A DNA stretch of 64,000 nucleotides from Sphingosinicella microcystinivorans (lineage in GTDB: Bacteria > Pseudomonadota > Alphaproteobacteria > Sphingomonadales > Sphingomonadaceae): contig NZ_RBWX01000012.1 of assembly GCF_003634215.1 (NCBI RefSeq), positions 62,001 to 126,000 on the forward strand. The letters are read 5' to 3'. Position 1 is the first letter of the stretch, and the number at the start of each line of letters is the position of its first letter. Of the stretch, positions 24,405 to 37,347 are shown piece by piece. The position numbers and the translations under genes were made by a program. Below the pieces are notes generated by a model. The model was given only the letters and a program-made list of their open reading frames with translations. It was not told the DNA's origin and ran no database searches.

Positions 24405-27392
24405 ATGCAATCTCGTTTCCGCGCACGTAGTGTATTCGTTTCCAGCGCATCTGCACTTGCCGTTCTTGCCGCTTCACCCGCGTTCGCACAGGTGACCGAG
24501 CAGAACGATTCCGGCATCGAAACCATCATTGTTACCGCCCAGCGCCAGGCGGAATCGCTGCAGGATGTGCCGATCGCCGTCAGCGCGTTTTCATCTGATG
24601 CGCTGGAGCGCCAGCAGATCGAGAATTCGAGCGACCTTCAACTTACCCTGCCCAACGTGACCTTCAGCAAGACGAACTTCACGTCTTCGAGCTTCACGAT
24701 CCGCGGCATCGGTGACCTCTGCGTCGGCGTGACCTGCGACCAGGCAACCGCCATCCACGTGAACGACACACCGCTGCTGCAAACTCGCCTGTTCGAGACG
24801 GAATTCTTCGACCTTGAACGCGTCGAAGTGCTGCGCGGCCCGCAGGGCACGCTGTTCGGACGCAACGCGACCGCCGGTGTCGTGAACGTCATCACCGCGA
24901 AGCCGGATCTCGGAAGCTTCGGCGCCGCGGGCGACGCCGAATACGGCAACTTCAATGCCTACAAGCTGAAGGGCATGATCAACCTGCCGATCGGCGAAAC
25001 GATCGGCATCCGTCTCGCCGGTTTCTATCAGAAGCGCGACGGCTATACGGAAAACGTCTACGACGGCAGCGACATCGACGACCGCGACATGTACGCGATC
25101 CGCGGGTCGCTGCGCTGGGAGCCGACCGACTCCACAACCATCGATCTGATGGCGTATTACTTCCGCGAGGACGACAACCGGTCCCGCATTCAGAAACAGA
25201 AGTGCCAGCGCGATCCGACCGGCATTCTCGGCTGTCTTCCTGCCAACCTGAAGTTTGAGACGCTGAACGGCAATGCCACGATCGCGGGGCTCCTGACGTC
25301 GCAGCAGTTCCTCTCCAGCCAGGGCATCCCGACCGCATTCGCGCTTGGCAGCATCTATGGCACGGACGTCTATGCAGGCTTCACCAACCCCGCCGACGTC
25401 CGCAAGGTGAATACGGACTTCACGCCCACGTACTTCACGGATGAGGAGCAGTATCAGGCCCGCATCACGCAGGACATCGGCGCGTTCACAGCCCAGCTGA
25501 CGGGCCTCTACCACGTGAGCCGCGTCGATTCGATGCAGGACTACAACCTCTCCGTGCAGAACCGGGCCGGATACACGCCCGGCCTCACCGCGCTCTATGC
25601 CGGCGCGAACGGCCTGATCCCGCTGCCGCCGGGCCTTGCGGGCTATCTCGCCCCCGTCGCGTCCGCGCTCATCCCGAGCGGCCCGGGCGGAGAGCTTTGC
25701 ACGTCGCAGGCCGAACCGAGCGGAACCGGCAGCTACGGTGGCCACTCCGTCTGCGCGATGACGCCGCAGGATTTCGACCGCTCCGTCCAGACCAGCAAGG
25801 ACTGGTCGGTCGAAGGCATTCTCACCAGCAACTTCGATGGCCCGCTCAACTTCCTCGTCGGCGGCATCTATGCGGACCTGAAGCTGAGCGAGAACAGCTA
25901 CTACGTGAACGCCTTCGGCCTCGACTACGCGACGGGCCTCCTCGGGGCATTCAACTCCTACAGCAACGCCCTGCCGCCGAGCTTCCTGGCAACGCCGTCG
26001 TACCGCAACAATACGGATTATTTCCGGCTGAAGTCGTACGGCCTCTTCGGTGAGGCCTATTACGAGTTCAGCGACCGCGCGAAACTGACGCTCGGCATTC
26101 GTTACAACAACGACAAGAAACTGGTGCGCGCGCGGACGACACTGGCGAACTTCCTGGTTCCCCACGGCCTTGATCAGGCCTTCGACTCCCCGTTCGTCGG
26201 CCTCTACGACGCCGATCCCGGACTGGCGGGCAACCAGATCATTCAGGAACGCCGGGTGTCGTTCAAGGAATGGACCGGCCGCGCCGTGTTCGACTTCAAG
26301 ATCACCGACGACAACCTGCTCTACGCCTCGTACTCGCGCGGCTATAAATCGGGCGGCATCAACCCGCCGCTGTCGCCGATCTTCGCGGTTTCCGACAGCT
26401 TCGAGCCGGAGTTCATCGATGCCTTCGAAATCGGTTCGAAGAACAGCTTCCTCGACGGGACGCTGCAGTTCAACCTCACGGCGTTCTACTACAAGTACAA
26501 GGCCCTGCAGCTGAGCCGCATCGTCGCCCGCACCTCCGTGAACGACAACGTCGACGCCGACATTTACGGCATCGAGGGCGACGCGATCCTGAGCCCGACG
26601 CCAGGGCTGCTGTTCAATGTCGGGTTCAGCTACCTGCACACCAAGGTTGCCAGCGACAAATACCTATCGAACCCGCGCGATCCTTCGGGCGGACGTTCGG
26701 ACGTCGTGATCATCAAGGACATCACGAACGCTTCGAACTGCGCGGTGGTGCCGACCACCGCCGGCAATGCCGCGGGTGCCAACGCGTTTGTGAACTACGT
26801 GAACGCCAACGTGATCAACCCCAGCATCGTCACCTCGGGCGGGCTGGTCCCACGGACGGCAGCGCAGCCGAATACCGCACCGCTGGCCGGCACGACGCCG
26901 TTCCCGTCGGGAAGCGGAATCGACGCCACGGGCGCATTCAGCATCTGCAGCGTGCTCAACGCCGCCGCCGCTTCGGCCGGCGCACTGTTCGGGGGCATCT
27001 CGGTCGCGCCTTCGGGCGTCGAGGTCAACCTGAAGGGCAACAAGCTGCCGCAGGCGCCGAACTACAAGTTCTCGGTGGGCGCACAGTACACCGCCGACTT
27101 CGACAACGGCATGTCGCTCGTCCCGCGCGTCGACCTGACCTACACCGGCGAAAGCTACGGCAGCATCTTCAACGGGCAGGTCAACAAGATCTCGGGCTAC
27201 GCCCAGATCAACGCCCAGTTGCAGCTGAACGGCGCGAACGACCGCTGGTACATCCGCGGCTTCGTCCAGAACCTTCTGGATAACAACGCCACGACCGGTC
27301 TTTACGTGACTGACGCCTCTTCGGGTCTGTTCACCAATATCTTCACACTGGAGCCGCGCCGCTACGGTGTGGGTGCCGGCTTCAAGTTCTAG
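24405..27392 (+). CDS. TonB-dependent receptor
   Basis: Outer-membrane active transporter of 995 residues. The signal peptide has a hydrophobic core (SSASALAVLAASPAFAQ) cleaved near residue 28. It is followed by a TonB-box-like ETIIVTAQRQAESLQDVPIA and the plug domain with RVEVLRGPQGTLFGRNATAG and GVVNVITAKP. The rest forms the barrel (blocks of alternating aromatic strands), ending YGVGAGFKF with the C-terminal aromatic needed for assembly. The plug contains a Cys pair (DLCVGVTCDQA), and an extra loop near residues 770-870 is Ala/Asn-rich with further cysteines. The start ATG 24405 has GGAGGG in front. This is the IroN/FyuA-like TBDR class abundant in sphingomonads; the ligand is unknown. 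Confidence 0.92.
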   Translation: MQSRFRARSVFVSSASALAVLAASPAFAQVTEQNDSGIETIIVTAQRQAESLQDVPIAVSAFSSDALERQQIENSSDLQLTLPNVTFSKTNFTSSSFTIRGIGDLCVGVTCDQATAIHVNDTPLLQTRLFETEFFDLERVEVLRGPQGTLFGRNATAGVVNVITAKPDLGSFGAAGDAEYGNFNAYKLKGMINLPIGETIGIRLAGFYQKRDGYTENVYDGSDIDDRDMYAIRGSLRWEPTDSTTIDLMAYYFREDDNRSRIQKQKCQRDPTGILGCLPANLKFETLNGNATIAGLLTSQQFLSSQGIPTAFALGSIYGTDVYAGFTNPADVRKVNTDFTPTYFTDEEQYQARITQDIGAFTAQLTGLYHVSRVDSMQDYNLSVQNRAGYTPGLTALYAGANGLIPLPPGLAGYLAPVASALIPSGPGGELCTSQAEPSGTGSYGGHSVCAMTPQDFDRSVQTSKDWSVEGILTSNFDGPLNFLVGGIYADLKLSENSYYVNAFGLDYATGLLGAFNSYSNALPPSFLATPSYRNNTDYFRLKSYGLFGEAYYEFSDRAKLTLGIRYNNDKKLVRARTTLANFLVPHGLDQAFDSPFVGLYDADPGLAGNQIIQERRVSFKEWTGRAVFDFKITDDNLLYASYSRGYKSGGINPPLSPIFAVSDSFEPEFIDAFEIGSKNSFLDGTLQFNLTAFYYKYKALQLSRIVARTSVNDNVDADIYGIEGDAILSPTPGLLFNVGFSYLHTKVASDKYLSNPRDPSGGRSDVVIIKDITNASNCAVVPTTAGNAAGANAFVNYVNANVINPSIVTSGGLVPRTAAQPNTAPLAGTTPFPSGSGIDATGAFSICSVLNAAAASAGALFGGISVAPSGVEVNLKGNKLPQAPNYKFSVGAQYTADFDNGMSLVPRVDLTYTGESYGSIFNGQVNKISGYAQINAQLQLNGANDRWYIRGFVQNLLDNNATTGLYVTDASSGLFTNIFTLEPRRYGVGAGFKF

Positions 27393-27414
27393 AACAGTTT
27401 TCGTACCGGGATGT

Positions 27415-27445
27415 GGGCGGGACTTCGGTTCCGCCCGCGTTTTTT
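27415..27445 (+). terminator. Rho-independent terminator with UUCG tetraloop
   Basis: Just after the TBDR stop the plus strand forms a nine-pair stem, GGGCGGGAC with GGTTCCGCCC trimmed to its pairing bases, closed as C(TTCG)G. It is followed by GCG and a run of six T at 27440-27445. The stem has one G-T pair. The exceptionally stable tetraloop plus U-run make this the clearest terminator in the window. Confidence 0.92.
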
Positions 27446-27500
27446 ATAAAGGCTTAATTCAGGTTCCACGCTATATCGCGCTTCAAACGGGCGGGGACTC

Positions 27501-28922
27501 ATGCTGAATCAAGGCTTCTACATGACCGAGAAGCGCGCGGTGCGGGCGAAAGGTCCGTTCACCACGGGCCCACTCATCGTCGGCCTTGCGCATTTCATCA
27601 TCGCGCTCATCAACATCCGTCTGACGGGCTGGTCCGTCGGCATGGCGACGGTGTGGGCGGCGAACGCCCTGGTTTTTGCCGCGCTGGTCGTCGTACCGAC
27701 GCGGCGCTGGACACCCTATGTGATTTCCGTCTGGATCGCGGGGTTCGCGGCGAATCTTCTGGGCGGCTATCCAGCCTTCGCCGCCGCGCCCTTCGCCGCG
27801 CTCAATATCGCCGAAGCCGCGCTCGCCGCCCTCCTCACCCGGCACCTGATCGGCGGGCCGCTTCAGCTTGAGCGTCCCGACCATCTCCTGAAATTCATCG
27901 GTGCCTCGATCGTTGCCGCCGCATTTTCCGCCTCGCTCAGCGCTCCGTTCATGTCGGCAGCCGTCGACGAGGCAATGGGGCGAAGCTGGCTGTCGTGGTT
28001 CGCGTCCGACACGCTCGGGCTCTTGTTGGTGACACCCATCCTGCTGATCGTCTTCGCCATCTGGTCCGGCAAGCGTTCGTTCCTGCAAGGCCGCAGCGCC
28101 GTGGAGGCGGCAGGCTTGTTCGCGCTCGTGACGGGTCTCAGCGTCCTCGTGTTCGCGCAGACGCGCTGGCCGATGCTGTTCCTGCTGTTGCCGCCGATGC
28201 TGCTGACGACCTTCCGACTGCGTTCGGCTGGGGCCACGGTCGCCATCGTTATCGTCGCGTGCGTCGGCTCCTACTTCACGACAATAGGTTCCGGCCCCAT
28301 CGCGCTGATGCCCGGCGACCTTGCGGACCGAATCTACTTCTTCCAGTTCTTCCTCGCGGTCGCTTTCCTGCCCTCGCTTCCCGTCGCCTGCGTGCTTGAC
28401 GAGCGCGACGCGCTCGCGGCGATCGCCGAACGGCAAGCCTCGACCGACGAACTGACCGGAACCGCTTCGCGCCGCATGTTCCTCGCCCGGCTCGAGGCCG
28501 CCGGCGAAGCCGCCAACGCCAACGGCACCGCCTTTTCGGTCGCGCTGTTCGATGTCGACCACTTCAAGTCCGTCAACGACCGCTTCGGCCACGACGTCGG
28601 CGACGCTGTGCTGCGCCACGTCGGCGCGCTCGCGATGGCCATCGTGGGGCGCCACGGCCTCGTCGGGCGCCTCGGCGGTGAAGAATTTGCCGTGCTGATG
28701 CCGGGCCGCAGCCTCGACCAGGCGGCAGGGCTGTGCGAGGCGCTGCGCAAGGCCTGCTCCGACACCGACGACATGCCGGAGGGCGTCGTGCCGGTCACGA
28801 TCAGCGTCGGCGTGGCGGCGCTCGCGCGCGGCCGAGCGGCCGCAGACGTGTTGAAAGCCGCCGACGCGGCGATGTACCTTGCCAAGTCGAGCGGTCGCGA
28901 CCGCGTACAGATCGTCCGCTGA
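27501..28922 (+). CDS. MASE1-like membrane sensor diguanylate cyclase (GGDEF)
   Basis: Integral membrane protein of 473 residues with about eight hydrophobic segments between residues 22 and 300 (MASE1-like sensor), followed by a GGDEF domain. The catalytic region reads STDELTGTASRR, then FDVDHFKSVNDRFGHDVGD with the metal Asp351, then GGEEF at residues 392-396, so it should make cyclic di-GMP from two GTP. The inhibitory I-site (RxxD, five residues before GGEEF) is not present: that place reads GRHG. No EAL domain. The first start is ATG 27501; a second ATG eight codons in is possible. The signal sensed is unknown. Confidence 0.87.
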   Translation: MLNQGFYMTEKRAVRAKGPFTTGPLIVGLAHFIIALINIRLTGWSVGMATVWAANALVFAALVVVPTRRWTPYVISVWIAGFAANLLGGYPAFAAAPFAALNIAEAALAALLTRHLIGGPLQLERPDHLLKFIGASIVAAAFSASLSAPFMSAAVDEAMGRSWLSWFASDTLGLLLVTPILLIVFAIWSGKRSFLQGRSAVEAAGLFALVTGLSVLVFAQTRWPMLFLLLPPMLLTTFRLRSAGATVAIVIVACVGSYFTTIGSGPIALMPGDLADRIYFFQFFLAVAFLPSLPVACVLDERDALAAIAERQASTDELTGTASRRMFLARLEAAGEAANANGTAFSVALFDVDHFKSVNDRFGHDVGDAVLRHVGALAMAIVGRHGLVGRLGGEEFAVLMPGRSLDQAAGLCEALRKACSDTDDMPEGVVPVTISVGVAALARGRAAADVLKAADAAMYLAKSSGRDRVQIVR

Positions 28923-29025
28923 GGACGCGGTCTCTTGTCGCTGCACCGCGCAGTTTCCTTGACATTTTGCGGGGAAACGCCAAAAGCGCGGCGCAAGGCA
29001 CTCTGTTAACGCCTGCACAAGGTCA

Positions 29026-30417
29026 TTGAATTTGAGCTTTCACGCCCTCGGCCTTTCGGACGAGCTTCTCGCGGCTGTTGAAGACAGCGGCTATACCGAG
29101 CCTACCGCCATTCAGCGGCAGGCGATTCCGCTTGTTCTGATGGGCCGCGACATCATCGGCGTTGCGCAGACCGGCACCGGCAAGACCGCCTCTTTCGTGC
29201 TGCCGTTGATCGACATCCTTGCCCACGGGCGCGGCCGCGCCCGGATGCCGCGCTCGCTGATCATCGCGCCGACGCGCGAACTTGCCGATCAGGTGGCGCA
29301 GAACTTCCTGAAATACGGCAAGAATCACAATCTTTCGATGGCGTTGCTGATCGGGGGCGTCGGCTTCGGCGATCAGGACAAGGCGCTGGAAAAGGGCGTT
29401 GACGTGCTGATCGCGACGCCGGGTCGCCTGCTCGACCAGTTCGAGCGCGGCAAGATCCTGCTGTCGGGTGTCGACATCCTCGTTATCGACGAGGCCGACC
29501 GGATGCTCGACATGGGCTTCATCCCCGATGTGGAGCGCATTTGCTCGCTGCTCGGCCCGAACCGGCAGAGCCTGCTTTTCTCTGCCACGATGGCAGCACC
29601 CATCAAGAAGCTGGCCGACCGCTTCCTGAAAGACCCGCGCATGATCGAGGTGGCGCGGCAATCGAGCACAAACGCCAACATCGCGCAATCGCTGCAGATG
29701 ACCGGCCCGCGCGAAAAGAAGCAGGCGCTGCGCGCGCTGCTGCGCGCCGAAGAAGTGACGAGCGCGATCGTTTTCTGCAATCGCAAGCGCGATGTGAAGG
29801 AACTCGTCGAGTCGCTGAAGCGCGACGGCTTCCGCGCCGGGCAGATTCACGGCGACATGGAGCAGCGCGACCGCCTGTCGACGCTGGAAGACTTCAAGGC
29901 GGACCGCATCTCCATCCTCGTCGCCTCCGACGTCGCGGCGCGGGGTCTGGACATCAAGGGCGTCAGCCATGTTTTCAACTTCGACGTGCCCTTCAACGCC
30001 GAAGATTATGTTCACCGCATCGGCCGAACCGGACGCGCGGGGAAGACCGGCATTGCGGTAACGCTGGTGACCTCCGCCGACACGGACCTCATCGCCGACA
30101 TCGAGAAGCTGATCGGTACTCGCATCGAGCGCCGCGGCGCAGTGCCGCAGCAGGACGACAGCGCCAAAAGTGCCGCCAAGCCTGCTGACACGGATGCCGA
30201 CAGCAATGCGGAAAAGGACGCCCGCCCGGCAGGCAGCCGTGCGCGGGGTGGAAAACGCGCGCGGGGCGGCGATCGCAAGCCCGAAGTGCCGCGCGCAGAG
30301 GTGGCTCCCAAGGCAGCACCCAAGCCGGCCGCGCGTCCTGCGCGCGAGGAAGACTCTGACGACGGCGGCTGGAATGGACCCCTTCCCGACTTCCTTTCCG
30401 TATCCGCACGCGGCTGA
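29026..30417 (+). CDS. DEAD-box ATP-dependent RNA helicase, RhlE-like
   Basis: RNA helicase of 463 residues with every core motif: Q motif (YTEPTAIQRQAIP), Walker A AQTGTGKT, PTRELADQ, TPGRLLD, DEADRMLDMGF, SAT, then HGDMEQRDR, ASDVAARGLD and HRIGRTGRAGK. The last 80 residues are a low-complexity Ala/Lys/Arg/Asp tail, common in RhlE-type enzymes and used for RNA contact. The start is a TTG at 29026 (LNLSFHALGL) or the next TTG at 29032, with AAGG a few bases upstream; there is no ATG before motif Q. Probable roles are ribosome assembly and cold or stress RNA remodelling. It sits between two diguanylate cyclase genes. Confidence 0.92.
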   Translation: MNLSFHALGLSDELLAAVEDSGYTEPTAIQRQAIPLVLMGRDIIGVAQTGTGKTASFVLPLIDILAHGRGRARMPRSLIIAPTRELADQVAQNFLKYGKNHNLSMALLIGGVGFGDQDKALEKGVDVLIATPGRLLDQFERGKILLSGVDILVIDEADRMLDMGFIPDVERICSLLGPNRQSLLFSATMAAPIKKLADRFLKDPRMIEVARQSSTNANIAQSLQMTGPREKKQALRALLRAEEVTSAIVFCNRKRDVKELVESLKRDGFRAGQIHGDMEQRDRLSTLEDFKADRISILVASDVAARGLDIKGVSHVFNFDVPFNAEDYVHRIGRTGRAGKTGIAVTLVTSADTDLIADIEKLIGTRIERRGAVPQQDDSAKSAAKPADTDADSNAEKDARPAGSRARGGKRARGGDRKPEVPRAEVAPKAAPKPAARPAREEDSDDGGWNGPLPDFLSVSARG

Positions 30418-30555
30418 TTTTATCTTCCTTTTCGGAAATTTTAACCTGCGCCTGCCATAGCTTGCAACGAATGGGCTGGTCGGTGGTTCTCCGTGCGCCG
30501 CAACGGGCATGGAAATCTGCGACTTTGGTCCGAGGGGACATTCGGTGGGCTATAA

Positions 30556-31605
30556 ATGACGGATTCGAAACAGATCTTCGAAAATATCCGCCAGCACTTG
30601 GAGGCTGGGGCCATTTCGCCCACGCCCGCCAACTACGAATTCTGGTATCGTTACGTCACCGGGTCCGATCCTGAACTTCGCGTTGCCGTAGACGCCGTTA
30701 TGCACACCGTGGGCCGCGTATCGACGCGCGCGATGCACAACATCCGCCGCGAACTCTACGGCGCCTCCATGCCCGCCGATCTCAGCGTTCTGATCGACCA
30801 GACGCAGGCGCAGTTGAAGCGCATGTCGCACTTCGTCGAGGAAACCGGTGGCGACGCCAAGGATTACAGCCGCACGCTGCGGGAAAGTTCCGACAGCATC
30901 AACGCTGCCGCCGACATCGATACACAGCGCGCGCTTCTTGCCGATCTTGTCTCCGCGACGGGTGCGATGATCGACAAGACCGAGCGGCTGGAGGCGCAGC
31001 TCGCGATTTCCGGCCAGGAGATCAACATCCTGAAGCAGGATCTGGAAACGGCGCGTACCGAAAGCCGCACCGATCCGCTGACCGGGCTTTCGAATCGCAA
31101 GGCGTTCACCTCGTATCTGGAAGCACAGGCAGGGCGCGCGCTTGCCGACCGCAAACCGCTGTGCCTTGCCTTCTGCGACATCGATCACTTCAAGCAGTTC
31201 AACGACACGTGGGGCCACCGCATGGGTGACGAGGTGCTGCGCCTCGTCGGCCAGAGTCTCGAACAGCTTTCGCACGGCGTCGGCTACCCGGCGCGCTTCG
31301 GCGGCGAGGAGTTCGTGATCGTGCTCCCCGGCAAGACGCTGCAGGCCGCGCACGACATTTGCGAGCAGATTCGCGACTACATCTCGTCACGCAGCGTCCG
31401 CGCCAAGAACAGCAACAAGGAAGTCGGGCGCATCACACTGTCGCTCGGCATTTCGCAGCTACGCTGGAACGACACGGTCGACACGCTCGTCGAGCGTGCG
31501 GACATGGCGCTTTACCGGGCGAAGGCGACCGGCCGCAACCGCGTGGTGGGCGAGGATGAGCTCGAAGCTGCCGCTGCGCCCAAGGCGACCGCACACGCCG
31601 CCTGA
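30556..31605 (+). CDS. Cytoplasmic diguanylate cyclase (GGDEF)
   Basis: Soluble protein of 349 residues. The N-terminal half (about 1-170) is helical and includes ISPTPANYEFWYRYVTG, a feature of a common alphaproteobacterial GGDEF architecture, then a coiled coil at about residues 135-175. The GGDEF domain has RTDPLTGLSNRKAF, the metal loop CDIDHFKQFNDTWGH and GGEEF. The RxxD I-site is absent (HGVG in that position). It should synthesise cyclic di-GMP, with activity controlled through the helical domain. It is 138 bases downstream of the helicase and on the same strand. Confidence 0.88.
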   Translation: MTDSKQIFENIRQHLEAGAISPTPANYEFWYRYVTGSDPELRVAVDAVMHTVGRVSTRAMHNIRRELYGASMPADLSVLIDQTQAQLKRMSHFVEETGGDAKDYSRTLRESSDSINAAADIDTQRALLADLVSATGAMIDKTERLEAQLAISGQEINILKQDLETARTESRTDPLTGLSNRKAFTSYLEAQAGRALADRKPLCLAFCDIDHFKQFNDTWGHRMGDEVLRLVGQSLEQLSHGVGYPARFGGEEFVIVLPGKTLQAAHDICEQIRDYISSRSVRAKNSNKEVGRITLSLGISQLRWNDTVDTLVERADMALYRAKATGRNRVVGEDELEAAAAPKATAHAA

Positions 31606-31623
31606 CCAGTGCCGAGCTGCGTG

Positions 31624-34450
<2,827 letters not shown>

Positions 34451-34451
<1 letters not shown>

Positions 34452-35812
34452 CACGATACCCTCTCCTTCCGCGCTCGGGCGAATATCCACATCGCGCCGC
34501 CGAGACCCGCCCAGAGCGCGAGTGCCATGGCTTCGGGCAGTCTTTCGTCTACGTTCGCGAGGATCGTCCACGCCGAATAGGTGGCGACGCCCCCCAGCGC
34601 CAGCGCACCCGCCCATGCCGCGAACATGGGAAAGCGGCTGCCGCCCATGCCGCGCCCAAGCGAGAGACTCGACAGGCAGGCGCCGATGAACGCGACCGCG
34701 AACCCCATCGCGCCGATCTGCACCAGCGGCTCGATGAACGCCCGGCCCATGAGACCGCCGAGCAGGGCGACAACGCCGACGAACAGCACCGCGTCCGCGG
34801 GCGTGCCGTTCTTCGGATGCACGCGCGCGAGCGGCGCAGGGAGCGCGCCGTCCTGCGCGAGCGCATAGAGCAGGCGCGACGCCGCGAACATCGCTGCGTT
34901 CCACGCACTGAGCAAAGCGACGACGCCCGCGACAAGCACGATGCGACCGCCCCACGGCCCCGCGACCGATTCCATCGCCGCAACCACCGGAAGCTCCGCG
35001 CCGTCGAGCACGCCGCGCGGCGTGGCAAAGGCTGTGGCGGTGATGACGGACACGTAGAAGAGCGTGGTGAGCAGGATCACCACGCCGAGCAAACCGGCGA
35101 GCGCGCGTGCGCTCGGGCGTTCGCGCGCCTCACCCAGCGCCTGCGGCAGCGCGTTGAAGCCGCAGAACCACGCCGGGACCATGACGAGCACCGCGAGCAC
35201 ACCCTGCCACGGCGTTTCCGTCGGCAGGAACGCTGGATCGAGATTGGCAGGCGCTCCGCCCGCGAAACCGATCGCGACGAAGCCGAAGCTGAGCAGCACC
35301 TTGCCGACCGTGACCGCCACCTGCACGCGCGCCGATTCGCGCGCGCCGAAATGGTTGATCGCGGTGAAGAACAGCGCGCCGCCGATGATGACGGCAAGAT
35401 CGAGCAAGCGCACCGGCACGCCGACCGCCGTGTAGAGCGTCGGCCCGGTGAAATCCGGCATGAGCACGCCAAGCAACCACGCCAGCGCCAGCCCTTCGAA
35501 GCCGCAGATGCCGACGTAGCCGAGAAGCGCGCTCCAGCCGACGACGAAGCCCCAGCCGCGACCGAACGCCATCGAGACATAGCCGTATTCACCGTTCGCC
35601 TCCGGCGCGCGCGTTGCGGCCTCGGCGTAGCAAAGCGCAACGAGGGCCATCACAGCGCCGCCGATGAGGAACGCGAGCGCAGCGCCGAGCGGCCCCGCGC
35701 GCGCGATCCAGCCGCCGGTGACGACGATCCAGCCGACGCCGATCGTCGTGCCCATGCCGATCGCCGCCAGCTGCATGGGCGTGAGCGTGCGGCGAAGGCC
35801 GGGCGCACTCAT
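34451..35812 (-). CDS. APC superfamily amino acid/amine permease
   Basis: Twelve-helix inner membrane permease of 453 residues. The start is typical: TLTPMQLAAIGMGTTIGVGWIV, with the unwound TM1 glycine motif. Other features are a conserved PEANGEYGYVSMAFGR segment between TM2 and TM3, followed by regular hydrophobic segments to the C-terminus. It should import an amino acid or an amine-bearing acid by proton or sodium symport or exchange. Its start overlaps the ligase stop by four bases (ATGA) and its stop overlaps the hydrolase start, placing it firmly in the operon. The substrate is presumably the product of the periplasmic hydrolase. Confidence 0.88.
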
Positions 35813-37347
35813 CCGCGCGTTTCCGCAAACAGGCGCTTCAATGCCGGCTTGTCGATCTTTTCGGTCGGCGTCTTCGGCAGCGCATCCATGAACAGCACAT
35901 GTTCCGGCACCATGTAGCGCGCCATGCGGCCTTCACAGTAGGCGCGCAGCTCTTCGTCCGCGAGCGCGGCGCCGGGGCGCAGCACCACCGCCACCGCGAC
36001 ATCCTCCTCGGTCGCCGGGCTCGGCACGCCGAACGCCGCCGCCTCGAACACCGCCGGATGCGTTTCGATACCCCGCTCGATCTCGAGCGCCGACATGTTC
36101 TCGCCGCGTCGGCGGATGATGTCCTTCTTCCGGCCCGCGAAATAGAGATTGCCTGCCGCATCCAGTTTCCCGAGGTCGCCGGTGTGGTACCAGCCGTCGC
36201 GGATCAGCTCCGCGTTCACTTCGGGCATCCCGAGATAGCCGCTGAACATCAGCGTGGGATCGTGCGGCCGCGTGACGATCTCGCCGACCTCACCGGTGGG
36301 CACCGGCTTCCGCGCGTCGTCCAGCAATTGCAGCTCGAATTCCGGCGCGACCTGACCGCAGCTTCCCTTCGGATATACTTCGCCGGGGTTCTGGAAGACG
36401 CAGACACCCCCTTCGGTGCTGCCATAGCCTTCGTAGAGCGGAAACCCGAAACGGGCTTCGAAATCCGCCCGGAATTCCGGCATCGGCAGCCCCCACGCAA
36501 GACGCACGCGATGGTCGCGGTCGCGCGGATCGGGCGCGCGCTGATAGAGGAAGGTGAGCGTCGAGCCCATGAAATCGAACATGGTGGCTTCGAAGGCCCG
36601 GATATCGTCCCAGAAACGCGAGACGCTGAAGCGTTCGCCGAGTGCCGCCGTCGCGCCGATGACAAGCGACCCCATCACCGTGCCGATGGTGGCGTCCCAG
36701 TGATAGAGCGGGAACGGGCAATAGACGACGTCGCTCTCTTTCAGATCGAAGTAACGCGAGGTGAGCCGCGCCTGCCCGACGAGATAGCCGTGGCTGAGCT
36801 GCACGGGCTTCGAAACGCCCGTAGAGCCCGACGTGAACTGGATCATGGCGATCGCCGTGCGCGCCACTTCGGCGCGGGGCGACGCCGTCGGCGGAATGTC
36901 TTCAAGCGTGCGGAAGCGCACGACGTCCACATCCTGCGCGGCCGCACCGGAAACGATCACGTCCCGCACAGCCGGAACCTCGGGAAGAACGCCCGCGATC
37001 AGATCGACATAACGCGGCTCCACCAGAACCAAACGCGCGCCCGTCGCGTTCAACGCGGCGACAAGCTGCGTGCCGCGGAATTCGGTATTGATCGGCGCCC
37101 ACACGGCCCCCAGCCGCATGAGCGCGAACCAGATCGCGGCTGCGGTGATGCCGTTCGGGAAGAAGGTCGGCACGATATCGCCGGGGCGAACGCCGGCGGT
37201 GTGGAGCCGTCCCGCCGTGGTTTCGGCAAGCGCGAGGAACGCGGCATAGCTGACGCGCCCGCTGTGGAATCGCAGGAAATCCTTGTCGGCGAGCGTTTCC
37301 GCCTGCGCCTCCAGCAGATCCCAGGCCAGAAGATCGATGGTCTTCAT
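35809..37347 (-). CDS. AMP-dependent acyl-CoA synthetase/ligase
   Basis: ANL-superfamily ligase of 512 residues. Visible motifs are the P-loop IQFTSGSTGVSKPVQ (about residues 165-180), YEGYGSTEGG, HTGDLGKLDAAGNLYFAGRK and RRGENMSALEIE, and the catalytic Lys in KTPTEKIDKP. It activates a carboxylate to an acyl-AMP and then to a CoA thioester in the cytoplasm. The overall layout is near the crotonobetaine/carnitine-CoA ligase group, but this does not fix the substrate. The ATG at 37347 shares one base with the stop of the aminotransferase (TGATG), so the eight extra upstream codons are rejected. Confidence 0.9.
   Translation of the reverse strand: MKTIDLLAWDLLEAQAETLADKDFLRFHSGRVSYAAFLALAETTAGRLHTAGVRPGDIVPTFFPNGITAAAIWFALMRLGAVWAPINTEFRGTQLVAALNATGARLVLVEPRYVDLIAGVLPEVPAVRDVIVSGAAAQDVDVVRFRTLEDIPPTASPRAEVARTAIAMIQFTSGSTGVSKPVQLSHGYLVGQARLTSRYFDLKESDVVYCPFPLYHWDATIGTVMGSLVIGATAALGERFSVSRFWDDIRAFEATMFDFMGSTLTFLYQRAPDPRDRDHRVRLAWGLPMPEFRADFEARFGFPLYEGYGSTEGGVCVFQNPGEVYPKGSCGQVAPEFELQLLDDARKPVPTGEVGEIVTRPHDPTLMFSGYLGMPEVNAELIRDGWYHTGDLGKLDAAGNLYFAGRKKDIIRRRGENMSALEIERGIETHPAVFEAAAFGVPSPATEEDVAVAVVLRPGAALADEELRAYCEGRMARYMVPEHVLFMDALPKTPTEKIDKPALKRLFAETRG

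Noticed and set aside
24591-26639. 682-codon minus-strand frame opposite the first TBDR
   Set aside because: Antisense frame whose composition mirrors the receptor codons; no start signal and no domain.
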